In this document: positions 1-12,552 of the stretch, one piece after another
Layout of the letters: every line of letters begins with the position of its first letter
Numbering within the stretch: position 1 is the first letter of the stretch
Assembly (NCBI RefSeq): GCF_012273895.1
Contig: NW_024045135.1
Span: 372,001 to 436,000, forward strand
DNA length: 64,000 nucleotides
Direction: 5' to 3'
Origin: Zerene cesonia
Lineage: Eukaryota; Arthropoda; Insecta; Lepidoptera; Pieridae
Translations under genes and position numbers: made by a program
Notes under the pieces: model-generated
Told to the model about the DNA's origin: nothing
What the model saw: the letters and a program-made list of their open reading frames with translations, nothing else
Databases searched by the model: none

Positions 1-39
1 CACAAACTTTCGCATTTATAATATTAGTAGGAAGTAGGA
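1..39 (-). mobile_element. Helitron-like element, family A, 5' end only
   Basis: The window opens inside a reverse-oriented copy of the commonest repeat here (called family A in this annotation). Only the 5' end of the element is present (element reads TCCTACT...ATTATAAATGCG on the minus strand). The rest lies outside the window. The 5' tip carries a doubled TCCTACT motif, as in the copy near 56,240. Confidence 0.7.
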
Positions 40-500
40 TAAGTATTGAACTATAAGGAAGTTAGAAAAAAAAGAAAGCCCAATATTTAAAAAAAATAAC
101 AATTACAGTAATTTTGATTATTTATCGAGTTAAAGTACGCAAGATACGTGATATCGGTACTAATCATCACGGCACAGATGTTTTAACTGCGACCGTGGTC
201 ATATACACATGGTAACTCATATTAAGTTCGATTATATACAACATCCAAAATACTATATTATCACATTCGTGTGAATATAGAGGCGTATTACGAACGTGCA
301 CATTATACCGCAATTTAACACGTTTAGAAATATAGAAGAAGTTTATTCCACGATACGTATTTTAAAATAGAAACTTTAAAATAAAATAATATGAAAAAAG
401 AGAAATAGTATAAAGGAAACGTATAAGGGAATACAGAAAAGCAGAAATCTCGTTGGTTATTCTCGCTATTGGCATAAATGTATAAATGCGGCATAATCTG
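40..500. other. non-coding, nothing recognised
   Basis: AT-rich sequence with stops in all frames. I see no exon, RNA gene or repeat that I can name. Confidence 0.6.
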
Positions 501-644
501 TACTAATATTATAAAGTTTGTTTGTTTGTTTGAACGCCATAATCTTAGGAACTACTGATCCGATTTGAAAAATTCTTTCAGTGTTAGATAGCCCATTTAT
601 TGAAGAAGGCTATATATAGCCTTTATATGTACGACGGGCGAAAC
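501..644 (+). mobile_element. Helitron-like element, family C fragment
   Basis: Begins TACTAATATTATAAAG followed by repeated GTTTGTTTGTTTGAACGC and ends in a GACGGGCGAAAC-like tail. The same pattern recurs in reverse at 11,471-11,584 and 54,905-55,065, so it is a dispersed family. Assignment to Helitrons rests on the resemblance of the 5' end to family A and is inference. Confidence 0.5.
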
Positions 645-830
645 TTACTGTATACTAAGCTTGTCCCAACTTTGTAAAAGAGAGGTTAATAAGCGAGAGT
701 GTTCTTAGCTATGTTTGATGAAAATCGGTTAACGACAGCCGCCGCAGATTAAATATTTTTTTCCCAAATCCCTTCATATGGGTATTAAAAGGCTTGTCTA
801 GTAGAATACTGAACACTATAATATATAAGA

Positions 831-1006
831 CTAGCTGCGCCCCGCGGTTTCACCCACGTAAGTCCGTATCCCGTAGGAATATCGGGATAAAAAGTTGCCC
901 ATATGTTATTCCAGTTGTCCAGCTGTCTACGTACCAAATTTCATTGCAATCGGTTCTCACACACATCCTTACAAACTTTCGCATTTATAATATTAGTAGG
1001 ATAGGA
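831..1006 (-). mobile_element. Helitron-like element, family A, internally deleted
   Basis: Reads on the minus strand from TCCTA...TATAAATGCGAAAG to a GC-rich hairpin and terminal CTAG. A flanks the 5' side and T the 3' side, as expected for Helitron insertion between A and T. Compared with the full copies at 10,239 and 59,732 it lacks the segment that reads roughly GTTTGTTGCTCTTTCACGC. Any open frame across it is incidental. Confidence 0.75.
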
Positions 1007-4000
1007 TAATTTAGAATCCAAGATGGCCACTTAAAAAAGAGATCGAAGGTTCACCGAAAGATCAACAACATGACATACACGGGTAACATGGATGGAAAGT
1101 GTTATGAAATTACTAATAAAAATAACATTACACAGCCCGCATTTAAATACAAACAAAATATTTGTCTTATTCATATTTCACATGTATTACAGATGAGAAT
1201 ACCTATTGTCTTTATTTCTGATCTGAAGACGTATACGCAATTCGATTATAATTGTATTAAATAAATTGTATATGCATAATACAATTTGCAGTGGCTTAGC
1301 ACAGCTCTGTTGCGACATTACTATCGTATTGAATTCCACTATGTGTTTGTTCAGCAAATAATGGTCTAGAATATGTGTTTTGTGCCTTCAAAGAGCCTTG
1401 AATATTGAACGTAGTTAGTTGGTTTATAACCGTTTAAACTCAATGTAACGTAAATAATATCGTTGCTAATGCTAACGTTATGTTTATTTTAGATATACGC
1501 TTTTTGAAATAGCAGTTTGTAACTGGTTTAATCTGCTTTGCTCAAAGCTTATTTTAGAGAAATTCAATAACGTGTCCCTTGCTTTGTATTCCATTGACCT
1601 TGTTTTATATTCGGAAATTCGATATTTAAAATGTAATTCAACTGGTTCAAAACCTTATGTTATATCTACAGGTACTACTATCAGGTACTAGGATGTCATA
1701 TAATGTAGAAGTGTAGCATCCCACTAAGCTCTATAATAATCTGTAACCGATACGTCTCGATGTCGTGTGGTCTGAATACTATTACTGGATTCGCTCGACA
1801 GCGTTGCTACAATACTGACAACAATACCTCCAAATAATTCCAAATTGAACTCTATTTCAACTGAATACGACACCGGGCACGTCACGTTATTGTGGTCGTC
1901 ATTAAGGTGCGGTGTGCATGACATATTAAGGTCGCGTATTGTATGTCGTATAATGACGAGATTATAAAATTGGATGAAGTTTTGAAACTAGACGAAACAC
2001 AATATAAACGTGTACGGTGATTGAAGGTTATTTGTACCATTAAGAACAATTAGATTACAGGTATACTTAAAAGGGATAGCTATTTAATATTTAAGCAAAG
2101 ATACCATGTTTTAATATTATATTTATAAATACATGGCTGACAGTAAAGGAACGACGAATATCTATCTAACCCTATATGAATATAAACAGATGGACTAGTC
2201 ATTATGCTACCTATAGACACCTAAAGGGATAGTCAAGTGTCATATAAAAATAATGACTCAAAACGAATTTCCCGACAATATACGCTATTCGGTCGGACAT
2301 AACAACATGATGCTAAGCAACACGGACAAATTGAACCGAGAAATAAAAACACACCAAGATTAAGAGTTTGCTAATGTGCGAATCTATAACAAAATATTAA
2401 AAATCAACACCCGAATACTAATTACACGGCAAACATGCTTATGGGAATAAATATAATTAGATACCGCTAAATAAATCTTCTAACAATAGCGATGATAGCG
2501 CAAACAAATATTCTATGCTGACTAACCAGTAAGAACGGAGAGTACAATAAAATCCACAAAAGGAAGAGGCCGATGACACTGCTGAAACGGCGCGGTGTTA
2601 GCTTCACTAATATGGACACAGATGTTTAAGCGTGGAGTCAGCGCTTAGAAGTATAAATTCATAACAGGGTGCTTTAATGAATGAACACTTAGTTAATGTA
2701 AATTTTATTTCAAGAGAAGATGACGTCACGCAATTTTTGAGTTTATAAAAAATTAAATTCTTAGTTGTTTGACGGACTTACTTGTAAAAATCCTAAATAT
2801 TTCATCCAGCTTTTATTCGATTGAAGTGATATTTTGTACCTATATTTCGTCATAAATCATAAAAGCAAAATCTATTAACGAAAACAAGCATTTACAGGTT
2901 TTAAATGCAATTTATTTCTAAATCATTATATTTTTTATAGTGAACAAAAGTACCTATAATAGATAAAGGTTTAAATAAAAACACAAACTAATTCTTACAA
3001 ATTGAACCAACTTCAATCTATAAACACAATATACGATCTAATTGCATATACGTACGTTAAAACACAATTAACTGATCCAACTGTAACCCATGTACATTCG
3101 ACCTCGCAAGGAAAACACGAGAAAAACAGTTTCAATTCAGAGATATTAATAATGTTCATCTTGCAGTTATAATGTCATCATTAACGCCATAAGCAGTTAC
3201 TAAGACTCGAAGATTATCTGTTGGTTTTTGTTTGAATTTCTAGCGGTGACGATTTAATACATGAGTTTCTTTAAATTAATACTAATGGGAAACAGTACTT
3301 CTTGGATATTTTAATCAAGATATTGCCGTAAATCGTAGAAGATATGGACTCCAGAATGAATTCCTACATATGCGCTTTCCGGGACTAGAAGACTAGACTA
3401 GCTTCATTAACTGCCTTGTGAATTAATGTGCATTTGAAGTTTCATCAAAAATTAACAGAAATTCATAACGTCCGAGTTTATTTTACCAAATAATAATATA
3501 AGAATGAATGCGTTATTGGTCGGAGTATAGAACTAGACAAGAAGAAATTCATTTCAACTTAATAGATTCAACGGAGGCAAAACGATTTCGTATAAATAGA
3601 AATACAAACTATAGCGACAAACAAAAATATGAAATAAGAGGGCAGAAAACTATGCTTGAATAATACCCTACACTGCTTCGACAAGGTACACCAAACTCTT
3701 ATTAATAGTCTAGAAAGGTATAACATGTTATTGCTGTGAAATACCAGACAAACAACGCAGGTTTGAAGATTTGAAGCTATGCAAAACACTTATCACATAA
3801 ACATATCACGTTATAGGGAAATTTCGATGGCATTAATCTAAGGCCAAAAGTATTAAGAAAAGTTAGGCTCTGATACCGCGGATGTTACATTTGGAATGAT
3901 TGTAGATAATGCGACATCGATGGCAATCGTATCGAAGACTCAACACTATTGTTACAACTTATTAAATAACTACTTAACTAAGTAGTTATACTAATTAATT

Positions 4001-6982
4001 ACATAGTATTAGTATACTGTAGTAGCTGTAGTAGCAGTCTGAAACATATTTTCCCTCCCAAGACCTTATTTTCTTTAAATTGCGTATCATCAGAGTATCA
4101 AATTTTCCACTCACAATCACAGCGTTGTATAAATTGGTTGGTCCGATTACAATATTGAAACAAGCCAAGGTCGTGACTTTTACTTGTGGTACAATAGCCG
4201 ACATTGATCCAAGGAAGTGCTGGCAGACAACTGATTCAGAAATTAGCCTTGAAATGAGACGCAATTTTAGGTAAATCAATAATTTAATTCAACACATCAT
4301 ACTTCTCTTTTTCGTTTCGAAATAATTTTAAAGTAATATTTGCGAATAAAATCTGATAATTATTGTTGTTTATTTGACGATGTACGTGTTGGGTATTGGT
4401 TAAAAGCGTGTTATCAACAAAACTTTTCAGAATACATTGATATTTGGACTATTTTTACAAACCTTCGTTTTTCACAGTGTGACAAACATTAACACGACTA
4501 CGTAACCGTGACAATTGCAAATATGTCTAATACATGTAATTCTAAGACATTATGTTTTGATAATGCATTTAAGGTTATAATCTACAACAAACAAACAAAA
4601 TATCGCCAAATATCAACTTTATCCGATCATTAAAACATCAACTGATAAATGAACTTCGCGTAAACCATTTTGCAAGATCACTCTACCATCAACATGTGCC
4701 TGATATTATATTTCTTTTAGTGTAAAGTTCACAGCGTGTACGACATAGACACCGGAGCGTGGTCTAACGGGTTCTCAGTCAGTGACTTTTGGGAACGAAG
4801 CAGTGACATTGTCAACCATTATGTTTGGCTTAGCGCTATTTTTTTGTTTACGTTTCTCTGCCACGCCTGTAGCTACTACAATTTGTGTGAAATCTTGTGA
4901 ATAAAGGATATTGGGATTATCAAGTTCGGTCCGGAATCATATTTGAAAAAGACTTTATTGTAATATCTTTACGTATTCTAAACTAAGATTATTGTGAGCT
5001 AATATATGATATTTTGTTTTGTTGTTTGTGTCGAATTCAAGCAAAATCTACCGGGACCATTTTTGACCAGTAGAAAGCTACATCTTTATCGAATAATATG
5101 GGATTTATTAAGGCTAGATAACTACTTTTAACTCAACTCAAACATTTATTCATTCAACTAGACTTCTTGTACAAGCACTTTTGAATCGTCATATACACAG
5201 TTAAAACATTTACCACCGGTTCGGAAGGCAGTTTCTTTAACTTACGATGTATTACAAATTCGGACTGCTTATTAATGAATATAGCATAGTTGAAGAAATA
5301 GGTAGGGATAATATCGTACCTGACTCCTAAACTTCCTCTCCCTTTCTGAAATGTAGACGATCGAGTGTTAAAACAAAATTGTCGGATGTCCCAAAAAAAG
5401 TATTTATATTTTATGTACGTAAAAATAGGATTGTTAACTCGCTTCCAGGCATTTAACACATTACAGATTTTTGAACGATATCCGTACCGATATTATATGT
5501 GCGTTTGTTTGTATCTCTTTCTCATTACAACAGAGCGATTTCATGATATGATTTGACTGACAGGCTTCTTTTTGTCGCGGCTAAACATCTCATTCCCATG
5601 GGAATTTCCTTTGAACATGCAGGCGAAGCTGATGTCGGAAAACTAGTACAAATAATAATAACATAAGGCTAATACTTGTAATCAATAGTATTAATACGAA
5701 AGGTGACATTTATACGGATAATTTTCATAACTAGCGTTTCGTTTGAAACTTAAACTCTTTCGCTATGATTTCCGGTGAGAAACATATTCGATTTTCAAAA
5801 AAATCACCCCAATCCTAATAAAAAAGTCCATAACCTCTTAAAAAGCGACCTATAGCGAACTTTTGATAAAAAAAGATACATGGAAAGTGATAAATTGTTT
5901 CAGAGCTTCACTTTTCGCTAATGGCTCGTCTCATATTTAGAGGCAGTTCAACGCACCCGCTTCTGTACTATGAGATACAATTAGCGCAAGATATACTGCG
6001 AAAGTTTGTCTTTCACAACGGCCGCCTTGTTCGAATTTACGGGTTCAATGACGCTGTGTTATGACCTTGTTCCCGTCATCGGTGGCATTCTAGAACAATT
6101 CGAAAATAGATGGAATAAAATATAGGGGTTTTCCTTCCATGACGTGACGTCACTTTGTACTTTGAATAAATGAAATAGGTGCGAGGCAAAAGGGGATTAA
6201 AAAAAAAAATTATTGTTCTAATTCCAAATTCCGGTATCAGATTTGTAAGAAAATTATATCGTACTAGCCTCGTTTGTTTTTGATCGAAAAACTAAACCTA
6301 ATATGTAGAGCATTATAGATTTTATTCATTTAAATAATTCGTTATAATTTCTTTTTTCTTAACTTCTGTTAACACAAACTTCTCTTTTTGAAAATTTATT
6401 TACACAAAACTGCTATAAAAACTAGACTCAAGTAGGCAAACAGACAACTAATTACAAAATTTTATCCCAGGTGGACGGAAAGGCTCATGGACGATATAAA
6501 ATGCTAATTAAGCTTCGAGATCGACCTACTTTTCAACAATGCCGTATTCTCCCAAAGTATCCAATGTATTAATACTTTTATGTATAACACTCATGAAATG
6601 AACCAAGCTGGAAGTTTATTAAGATAAATAAAATATTCCATATAGTTTCCCCTGAAATTTATTTGGCTATTTACTCTAAGAATTAATACGTGGAAGGAAG
6701 CAACTATTTTGATAAATCAAAAATGGAATAAATAGATTATTTTTCATTTAAAAAAATGACATTTTAAAACATAGCTTACAACGTACAAAAATGATATTAA
6801 ATCTACTAAGCTATTTTACAACTCAATCAGTCGTTTGCAAAACATAAACATACTGTGCAGGTACAAAGCCATAAACAATAAACCCACTATGCTTAACCGG
6901 CAAAGCGATAACGATACTATTATTTATCGATTTAACACAAACCATTCTAAATCCACTCACTTTATAAACATTAAATAAACCC
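1007..6982. other. non-coding block, no gene recognised
   Basis: About 6 kb of AT-rich DNA. Open frames are short, lack recognisable domains and have no consistent splice signals. A small perfect inverted repeat lies at 3,966-3,989 (11-bp arms, 2-nt loop). A minus-strand frame at 1,724-1,924 (66 codons) looks slightly protein-like but matches nothing I know. Confidence 0.55.
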
Positions 6983-6996
6983 TTGAATACCTACTC
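6983..6996. repeat. target-site duplication, left copy
   Basis: Fourteen bases (TTGAATACCTACTC) repeated exactly at 7,217-7,230. The two copies bracket the SINE between them and show that it arrived by target-primed retroposition. Confidence 0.85.
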
Positions 6997-7216
6997 CTGT
7001 GTGTGTGACCGCCTCCTTGGTACAGTGGTTAACGCGTGAGCTTAGAACCGAGGGGTCCTGGGTTCGATTCCCGGTGGGGACGCACAAAAAAAAAATGTCT
7101 CGGTCTGGCAGGACACACAAGTCTGATCACCTACTTGTCCATAAAGAAAATCGATCAGTGAAACAGATGTATATCATCTGCCCCATACCCCACTAGGGGA
7201 CACGGGACTTCACTTT
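6997..7216 (+). mobile_element. tRNA-derived SINE (family 1), complete
   Basis: The head resembles a tRNA gene, with an A box (TGGTACAGTGG) at 7,018-7,028 and a B box (GGTTCGATTCC) at 7,061-7,071, the internal promoter of RNA polymerase III. After an A-run comes a non-tRNA body that is shared, with the same order of motifs, by the copy at 50,138-50,341. A 14-bp target-site duplication flanks it exactly. A tRNA finder might call the head a tRNA, but there is no full cloverleaf and the body continues about 130 bp, so it is a SINE. Confidence 0.88.
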
Positions 7217-7230
7217 TTGAATACCTACTC
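7217..7230. repeat. target-site duplication, right copy
   Basis: Exact copy of 6,983-6,996. It closes the SINE insertion. Confidence 0.85.
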
Positions 7231-7658
7231 ACCTAAGTCTCTCTAGAGACTTCCACGCATGTGTGGATATAAGTCAACAGAACATTTTACACGCTGAAAA
7301 GAATGTTCCAGAAAGAGCAAAAGGCACATATAAAATTCCTTTGAGTTAAAACTCGGTAACGATGTTAGGACGGTAGGTGGGTCTTTTGACACTCGAGTAA
7401 TGAGAACTTTTTGTTTCCTTGAAACTTTTCCTTTTATAAGGACAGTTGTACAGGTGAAGAAATATGTCAACAAGCAATGTTGAAAAACAAGGACAAATTT
7501 CGGAAGAAACTTACCTAAATTTAAAGTTTTACATGAGAATTAAGAATTCTTTAAACCTAAGAAACGTGTAGTGCATTTTATGAAACCGAATAGAATTAGG
7601 ACATGTTGAAAGGTTGAAAGTAGGTGAACCAATTTAGTGTTGGAAATTATATATAATA

Positions 7659-7837
7659 CTAGCTGCACCCGGCATACGCTGTTCTACCTTGCTCTTATCA
7701 CTTAGGGGCATGAAAAATAGATGTTGGCCGATTCTCACAGATACCGGATAAGCAAAAAAAATTTTATCAAAATCGGTCAAGCCGTTTCGGAGGAGTATGG
7801 CAACGAAAACTGTGACACGAGAGTTTTATATATTAGA
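7659..7837 (-). mobile_element. Helitron-like element, family B (179 bp)
   Basis: Reverse-oriented copy of family B: on the minus strand it starts TC, has the ATATAAAACTC-like 5' end, and finishes GGTGCAGCTAG. It is exactly 179 bp, the same as each unit of the dimer at 12,374-12,731, and is flanked by A on the 5' side and T on the 3' side. It is non-autonomous: there is no Rep/helicase coding capacity. Confidence 0.8.
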
Positions 7838-9245
7838 TATTTTTATGCATTAGTATATAACAGTAGCGTTAGATATCATTTAAATCCAAACAAACCATCC
7901 AATCAAAGTAAAGTACCTAATTGAGTTACATAATTATTTTTGTCAGTACTGCCGTTTAGAACGACACTCTTTATTTGTAGTAGAAACGAACAGAAAAGAA
8001 AAGAATTTGGTTTAGATACTTCGAACTTAACGCGACCGAAGCCTTGGGCAACAGCTAGTCATAAAACAATATTAAAAATAAGTTTATTTTCTTACAACTT
8101 ACTTTTAGTGTAAAAAAAATGAGTAAATTTTATTTCAACAATAAATTAAGCGCCTACTGTACTGGCGCCTAAACAAGGTAACTGAATAACTTGTATTTTA
8201 GGTCACCAGACCCTCACTCCTCAATTCGTTGGATGGACCACACTCTGAATACAATTTTCCTATCATTTTGTTAAAAAAGGAATAAACAGAAAGAAATAAT
8301 GATTAAAGCAGAAAAAAAAAAAACAAAGAATACATACTACTTTATTTGTAAAAATTATCATCCCATTAGATCATTTTTTTACTTTTTTACATACATATTA
8401 AGTTCCATTAGTTTTATTTTATTCGCAATATATTTCCATCAGCACCAATTGTTATCGCAAATGAGGAAGGATGCGTGATTTACATTTAATAAGGATGAGA
8501 AGTGAAGCGTAAAGGGGAAAAAATATATATGTGCAGATCACTAGGCAAGTAATGAGTATTACTTGTATGATAGACATTCTGGCATAGCAAATATTTTCCC
8601 AAAACGTTGCAGGCCTAGGAATATTAGTCAACCTTTAATCTATTATTTATGGTAATTTTTATAAAGCCTGTGCTGATTAGTAGCTCGGACTTAGTAAAGG
8701 CAATCGTATCTTGTAGCGTGTCTTACAATACCTTATACATTTATAATCAATTTGCTGATGCTACGTGTGTACGTGATTTTAGTCAACCATAACAACAAAC
8801 CACAAACTACTTTATCATATTTTTAAACGTACTGATCTTGTAGATTCTATTTACTTCGAATGGATGGACTTAGACGTCCCTAGTTCAGCTCACAACATAT
8901 CCCATCAATGCTATAACTCATCCCATCTCAACTCATCTATTCATACCTTTCTCTAATCAGAAGAAAATCCTCCACAGGCATCTTAGTTAACTTTTCCAAC
9001 ATCAGCATTCAAGATTAAATCGATCCCATATAAACCGACGAAGCGAACTCCAAACCAGGTTACGAGATCCAGCATAACAAAGCCGCACTAATTGGAGCCG
9101 CTTTCAAACTTCCAGGCTTCAATATTCAATAACGACCGGAACGTGCGAAGACTTACGTTTTCAGTCCCCCAATTATGGAGTTTGGTAGCCTCTTGGGGTA
9201 CTTTCTTAATTACTGGCAGATGAACAAGTAAAGCGTCTTTTGTAT
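7838..9245. other. non-coding, no gene recognised
   Basis: AT-rich DNA without supported exons. A more GC-balanced stretch near 8,860-9,240 has no readable domain in any frame and may be an old repeat. Confidence 0.5.
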
Positions 9246-9330
9246 GTGATAGTGGGCAGCTGAGCTGGTGGTTCGCCTGATGGTAAGCGATCACCACCGC
9301 CCATGAACATTTACAGATGCAGAGCCACAA
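9246..9330 (-). mobile_element. poly(A)-type retroposon, 3' fragment
   Basis: Carries the GAGCTGGTGGTTCGCCTGATGG / ATCACCACCGCCCATGAACA block, reverse-oriented. The full-length relative is nested at 24,862-25,205. Here only the 3' part remains. Confidence 0.65.
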
Positions 9331-10238
9331 TACTAAAATTTACTGTATATCGATCCTCGATAAGTATACAAAGTTTGAATTATATCTATCGGATTAAAAG
9401 CGAGTCTAAAGTAGTCGGTTAGAAATATACATGTGAAGCTAATAAAAGTATGTTAAAAGTTAATTAAATTTACATGCAGCGATGATGTCCGAAGTTACTT
9501 CATCATCTGTTTTATTATTCATTGACACACTAAGTTAAATCTCCTAAACAACACCAATTATTATGCTATGATTTTTTTCATATAATTGAACTCTTATGTA
9601 AACAGTAACGCAATTATGCGATATGGAGTTACATCAGTGGCATGAATGAATGCAAATTTAAACTCATCAAGATATCCAATTCATTTAGATATCATCTCTA
9701 TATGAATGTAACGAACGAAAGTGTTCGCATAACCCTCCTTCAGTCGCAGTCGGGTAAAATAGCGCAGGGATGCATAGTTTAAAGTGCTCATATTGTATTT
9801 TTTAAATTATTATTTAAACGGCATTTAGAGAAAATCTTCAAAGATTAAAATCAAACAGTTCAATGACAATGACTTTTAAAAATACATGTATCTAATTAAG
9901 TGATAAAAAATATTCAAGGTGGTTTGATTGCTTATTGATTAGTTGTTTTTGTTATGCTTCTGTTGTCATTCTTGAATTAATGAGTTTCTACACTAATTAC
10001 GTTCGATGTTACGTATATAAGGATAAGCTGATTTTTTGTGCACTGCTAGATTCTACAATCTATCTATCGCAATTCATGTATGATTTTGAATCAATTATTT
10101 TTCAAGCATCACTAAAGGATGCAAAAGGTATACTTTTTCATAAATTGAGATTTAGTTACTTCTTATTTGTATATGTTATTGTTGCTACGATGGGGATGGC
10201 ATAATCTGTATAGATTTAAATCCTACTAGTCCTACTAA
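9331..10238. other. non-coding, no gene recognised
   Basis: AT-rich. An 89-codon plus-strand frame at 9,935-10,204 is rich in hydrophobic and aromatic codons as expected of random AT-rich DNA, and I do not call it. Confidence 0.5.
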
Positions 10239-10438
10239 TCCTACTTATACTATAAATGCGAAAGTTTGTAAGGGTGTGTATGTGTTTGTTACTCGTTCAC
10301 GCTAAAACTACTGAACCGATTACAATTAAATTTGGTACGTAGATAGCTGGACAACTGGGATAACATATAGGCAACTTTTTATCCTGATATTGCTACGGGA
10401 TCCGGACTTACGCGGGTAAAACCGCGGGACGCAGCTAG
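10239..10438 (+). mobile_element. Helitron-like element, family A, near full length
   Basis: Starts TCCTACTTATACTATAAATGCG after an A and ends with an ACGCGGG...CCGCG hairpin, then GCAGCTAG followed by T. These are the structural hallmarks of Helitrons: 5' TC, subterminal 3' hairpin, 3' CTRR, insertion between A and T. The 5' tip is preceded by two further TCCTACTA-like 9-mers (from 10,221), giving a triplet. There is no coding capacity, so it is non-autonomous. Confidence 0.8.
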
Positions 10439-10734
10439 TTCTCTATAAACGAATAAAGAATAACCAATTGGGATTAAGACGATGTTTATAAGATCGCATT
10501 AAAGGAAACGTACAAGATTCTGTACCACACGTCGCACATCTCCATCTCCGTAGAGCATTCCGAGAGGTTAACTGCCCATTGTTTGAGTTTTTACTCCTCC
10601 CGTGGGATTATTATTGAAAGGTCTCGTTCAAAGAATCTTGTCGTTCTAGACAATCGAGTTGTAAGCCTGAATGTTATTATTAGTAGCATTTAAATGCTTT
10701 ATAAATAAAAGGAAACTAGATTTAAATTTCCAAC
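10439..10734. other. non-coding, nothing recognised
   Basis: Short AT-rich spacer between two Helitron-like elements. No signals seen. Confidence 0.5.
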
Positions 10735-10958
10735 CCGTAGTCCCGTAGTTCGCCCGCGTTGTCAAAGGAAAAGACAAATAGTCTGTGCGTTTTCCCCGCA
10801 GTTACTTAGTTTCCATTCTCGTGGGATAATTACTATCCTGTGTTGCGGGTCACAATCTATCTTTGTACCTACCAATTTACATTCAGAGGTTTAGGCGTGA
10901 AGGAGAGACAGACAGACAGACAGACTTTCGCATTTACAATATTAGTTGGGATTTTTCA
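10735..10958 (-). mobile_element. Helitron-like element (family D) with GACA microsatellite
   Basis: On the minus strand the 5' end reads ACTAATATTGTAAATGCGAAAG and then (TGTC)n at 10,906-10,925. Further in are bodies rich in CCCGCG and GGGATA-like blocks shared in style with 56,285-56,640 and 52,060-52,270. The tetranucleotide run sits where family A has a GT-rich stretch. Boundaries are approximate. Confidence 0.5.
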
Positions 10959-11470
10959 AGTAATAACCCAGTTTAAAGTGGAATCTGGTGCTTGTATAAC
11001 GAAGCAATTGTATTGTACTTCATATGAATATTTGTTTCTTAGCTTACGTCTGAACTGCAAATACATGAGCATTATAATGCTTCAGAGTTCAGAAAGAAAT
11101 GAAAAGGGTAATTTATTTTAAAGTAAACGTATGAACATTGTAATGCGGGTATCAGTTGAAATATACTACAAAACATGTGTGCTGTCATGAAATGAAACTC
11201 TTTATATCGCTTGTATGCAAATACCCAAATCTCTCCTTAACAATAACGCAAAATTCGGTGAAAAAGCGGACAGGTCGCTTCTATCATTTCCATCCCGTGA
11301 GGTTCAATATAAATATGGACGCAGATTATTCCACTTCAGAAACCTTCGGATATTATGTAATCTATTAGAATTATCACCTTCATAGATATTTGTAACATTT
11401 CAAGCATAAACTACGTATTATGTGCTAATGAGCTTCAATCCCATGAATAATCGAAGAAAGTAGCTTGTTC

Positions 11471-11584
11471 TTCCTCAATAAATTGGCTATCTAACGCTCA
11501 GAAAATTTTTCAAATCGGACCAGTAGTTCCTGAGATTAGTGCGTTCAAACAAACAAACAAACTGTTCAGCTTTATAATATTAGT
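11471..11584 (-). mobile_element. Helitron-like element, family C fragment
   Basis: Reverse copy of the 501-644 pattern, with the GCGTTCAAACAAACAAAC run and a TTTATAATATTAGTA end. It is truncated relative to 54,905-55,065. Confidence 0.55.
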
Positions 11585-11640
11585 ATTGATTCATCAGATA
11601 TTACGAGTTTACGTTGATGCTGTAATAATCGTAATTAGAA

Positions 11641-11668
11641 ATTTATTTATTTATTTATTTATTATTTA
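11641..11668. repeat. (TTTA)n tetranucleotide repeat
   Basis: Tandem ATTT/TTTA units leading into a GC-balanced segment (to about 11,760). That segment looks like the end of an old retroposon whose tail would be this microsatellite. Confidence 0.6.
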
Positions 11669-11914
11669 TTAGCAAGTACAAATATCATATTCACAGTGAT
11701 GCTCTGCCTTCTGAACTAGGTTATTACCTGTATCTCAGAAGACAGTGACTTCCCTTAATTTCAAATACATAATATTTGTAATTTCATATTACAATTTATG
11801 ATTAAAAGTAACATAAAATAAGATAATAATAATAATCAACAGAAATAAGAAAAAAAAAAACATTTACAATTTAGGCCGATGAAAGATATGGTTTAGTTTA
11901 AATTCATATCCAAG

Positions 11915-11956
11915 TTTAAATTTAAATTTAAAATTAAAAAAAAATTTAAATTTAAA
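11915..11956. repeat. AT-only inverted repeat
   Basis: Fifteen-base arms (TTTAAATTTAAATTT and its complement) at 11,915-11,929 and 11,942-11,956 with a 12-nt A-rich loop. The arms are themselves TTTAAA tandem units, so this could be slippage rather than a selected hairpin. Confidence 0.6.
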
Positions 11957-12373
11957 TTGCCGTAAACATTATATTAAATATTAATGAAGTATAACATATA
12001 GTAATAGACACGACAAGATTACAATAGCTCTTTAAATTTATCTTTTAGTGTTTGTAGTTTTTGCTCAATCGCATAAAAATCGGTCAATGCGAGTCGGACA
12101 GACGATACTGAGAAGAGTTCCGTATAGATAAAGCAAAAAAATGGGCCCTCATCCAAGTTAAGAGCATGCCGACTGATTTTGCTTTATTCTTTATTATTTG
12201 TCATTATAGCAGCAACAGAAATCTTTAGCAGCAAAAGAATCTCTGAACATTTGTATTATCTATTACAATTCGTGAGACATAGCCTGGTAACAGACAGGCA
12301 AGTCATTGTAATAGTGTCCCATTTACCATTCGGGTGTGGTACTCATCTAAAAATCATCGAACCGATACCAATA
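11957..12373. other. non-coding, nothing recognised
   Basis: AT-rich, no supported exon. A short frame ending near 12,385 runs into the Helitron-like dimer and is not a gene. Confidence 0.5.
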
Positions 12374-12552
12374 TCTTATATATAAAATTCTCGTGTCACA
12401 GTTTTCGTTGCCATACTCCTCCGAAACGGCTTGACCGATTTTGATGAAATTTTTTGTGCTTATCCGGTATCTATGAGAATCGGCCAACATCTATTTTTCA
12501 TCCCCCTAAATGATAAAAGTAAGGCAGGACAGCGTTTGCCGGGTGCAGCTAG
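12374..12552 (+). mobile_element. Helitron-like element, family B, unit 1 of tandem dimer
   Basis: Starts TC after an A and has the TATATAAAATTCTCGTGTCA end. A GGCTTGACCGATTTTGATGA block follows in the middle, and it finishes GGTGCAGCTAG. It is 179 bp. The final CTAG abuts the first TC of unit 2 with no spacer. It carries no open frame of its own that would encode a transposase. Confidence 0.85.

Noticed and set aside
7007..7083. A tRNA gene
   Set aside because: It has A and B boxes but continues into a SINE body and is bracketed by a target-site duplication. It is a SINE head, as is the one at 50,138.
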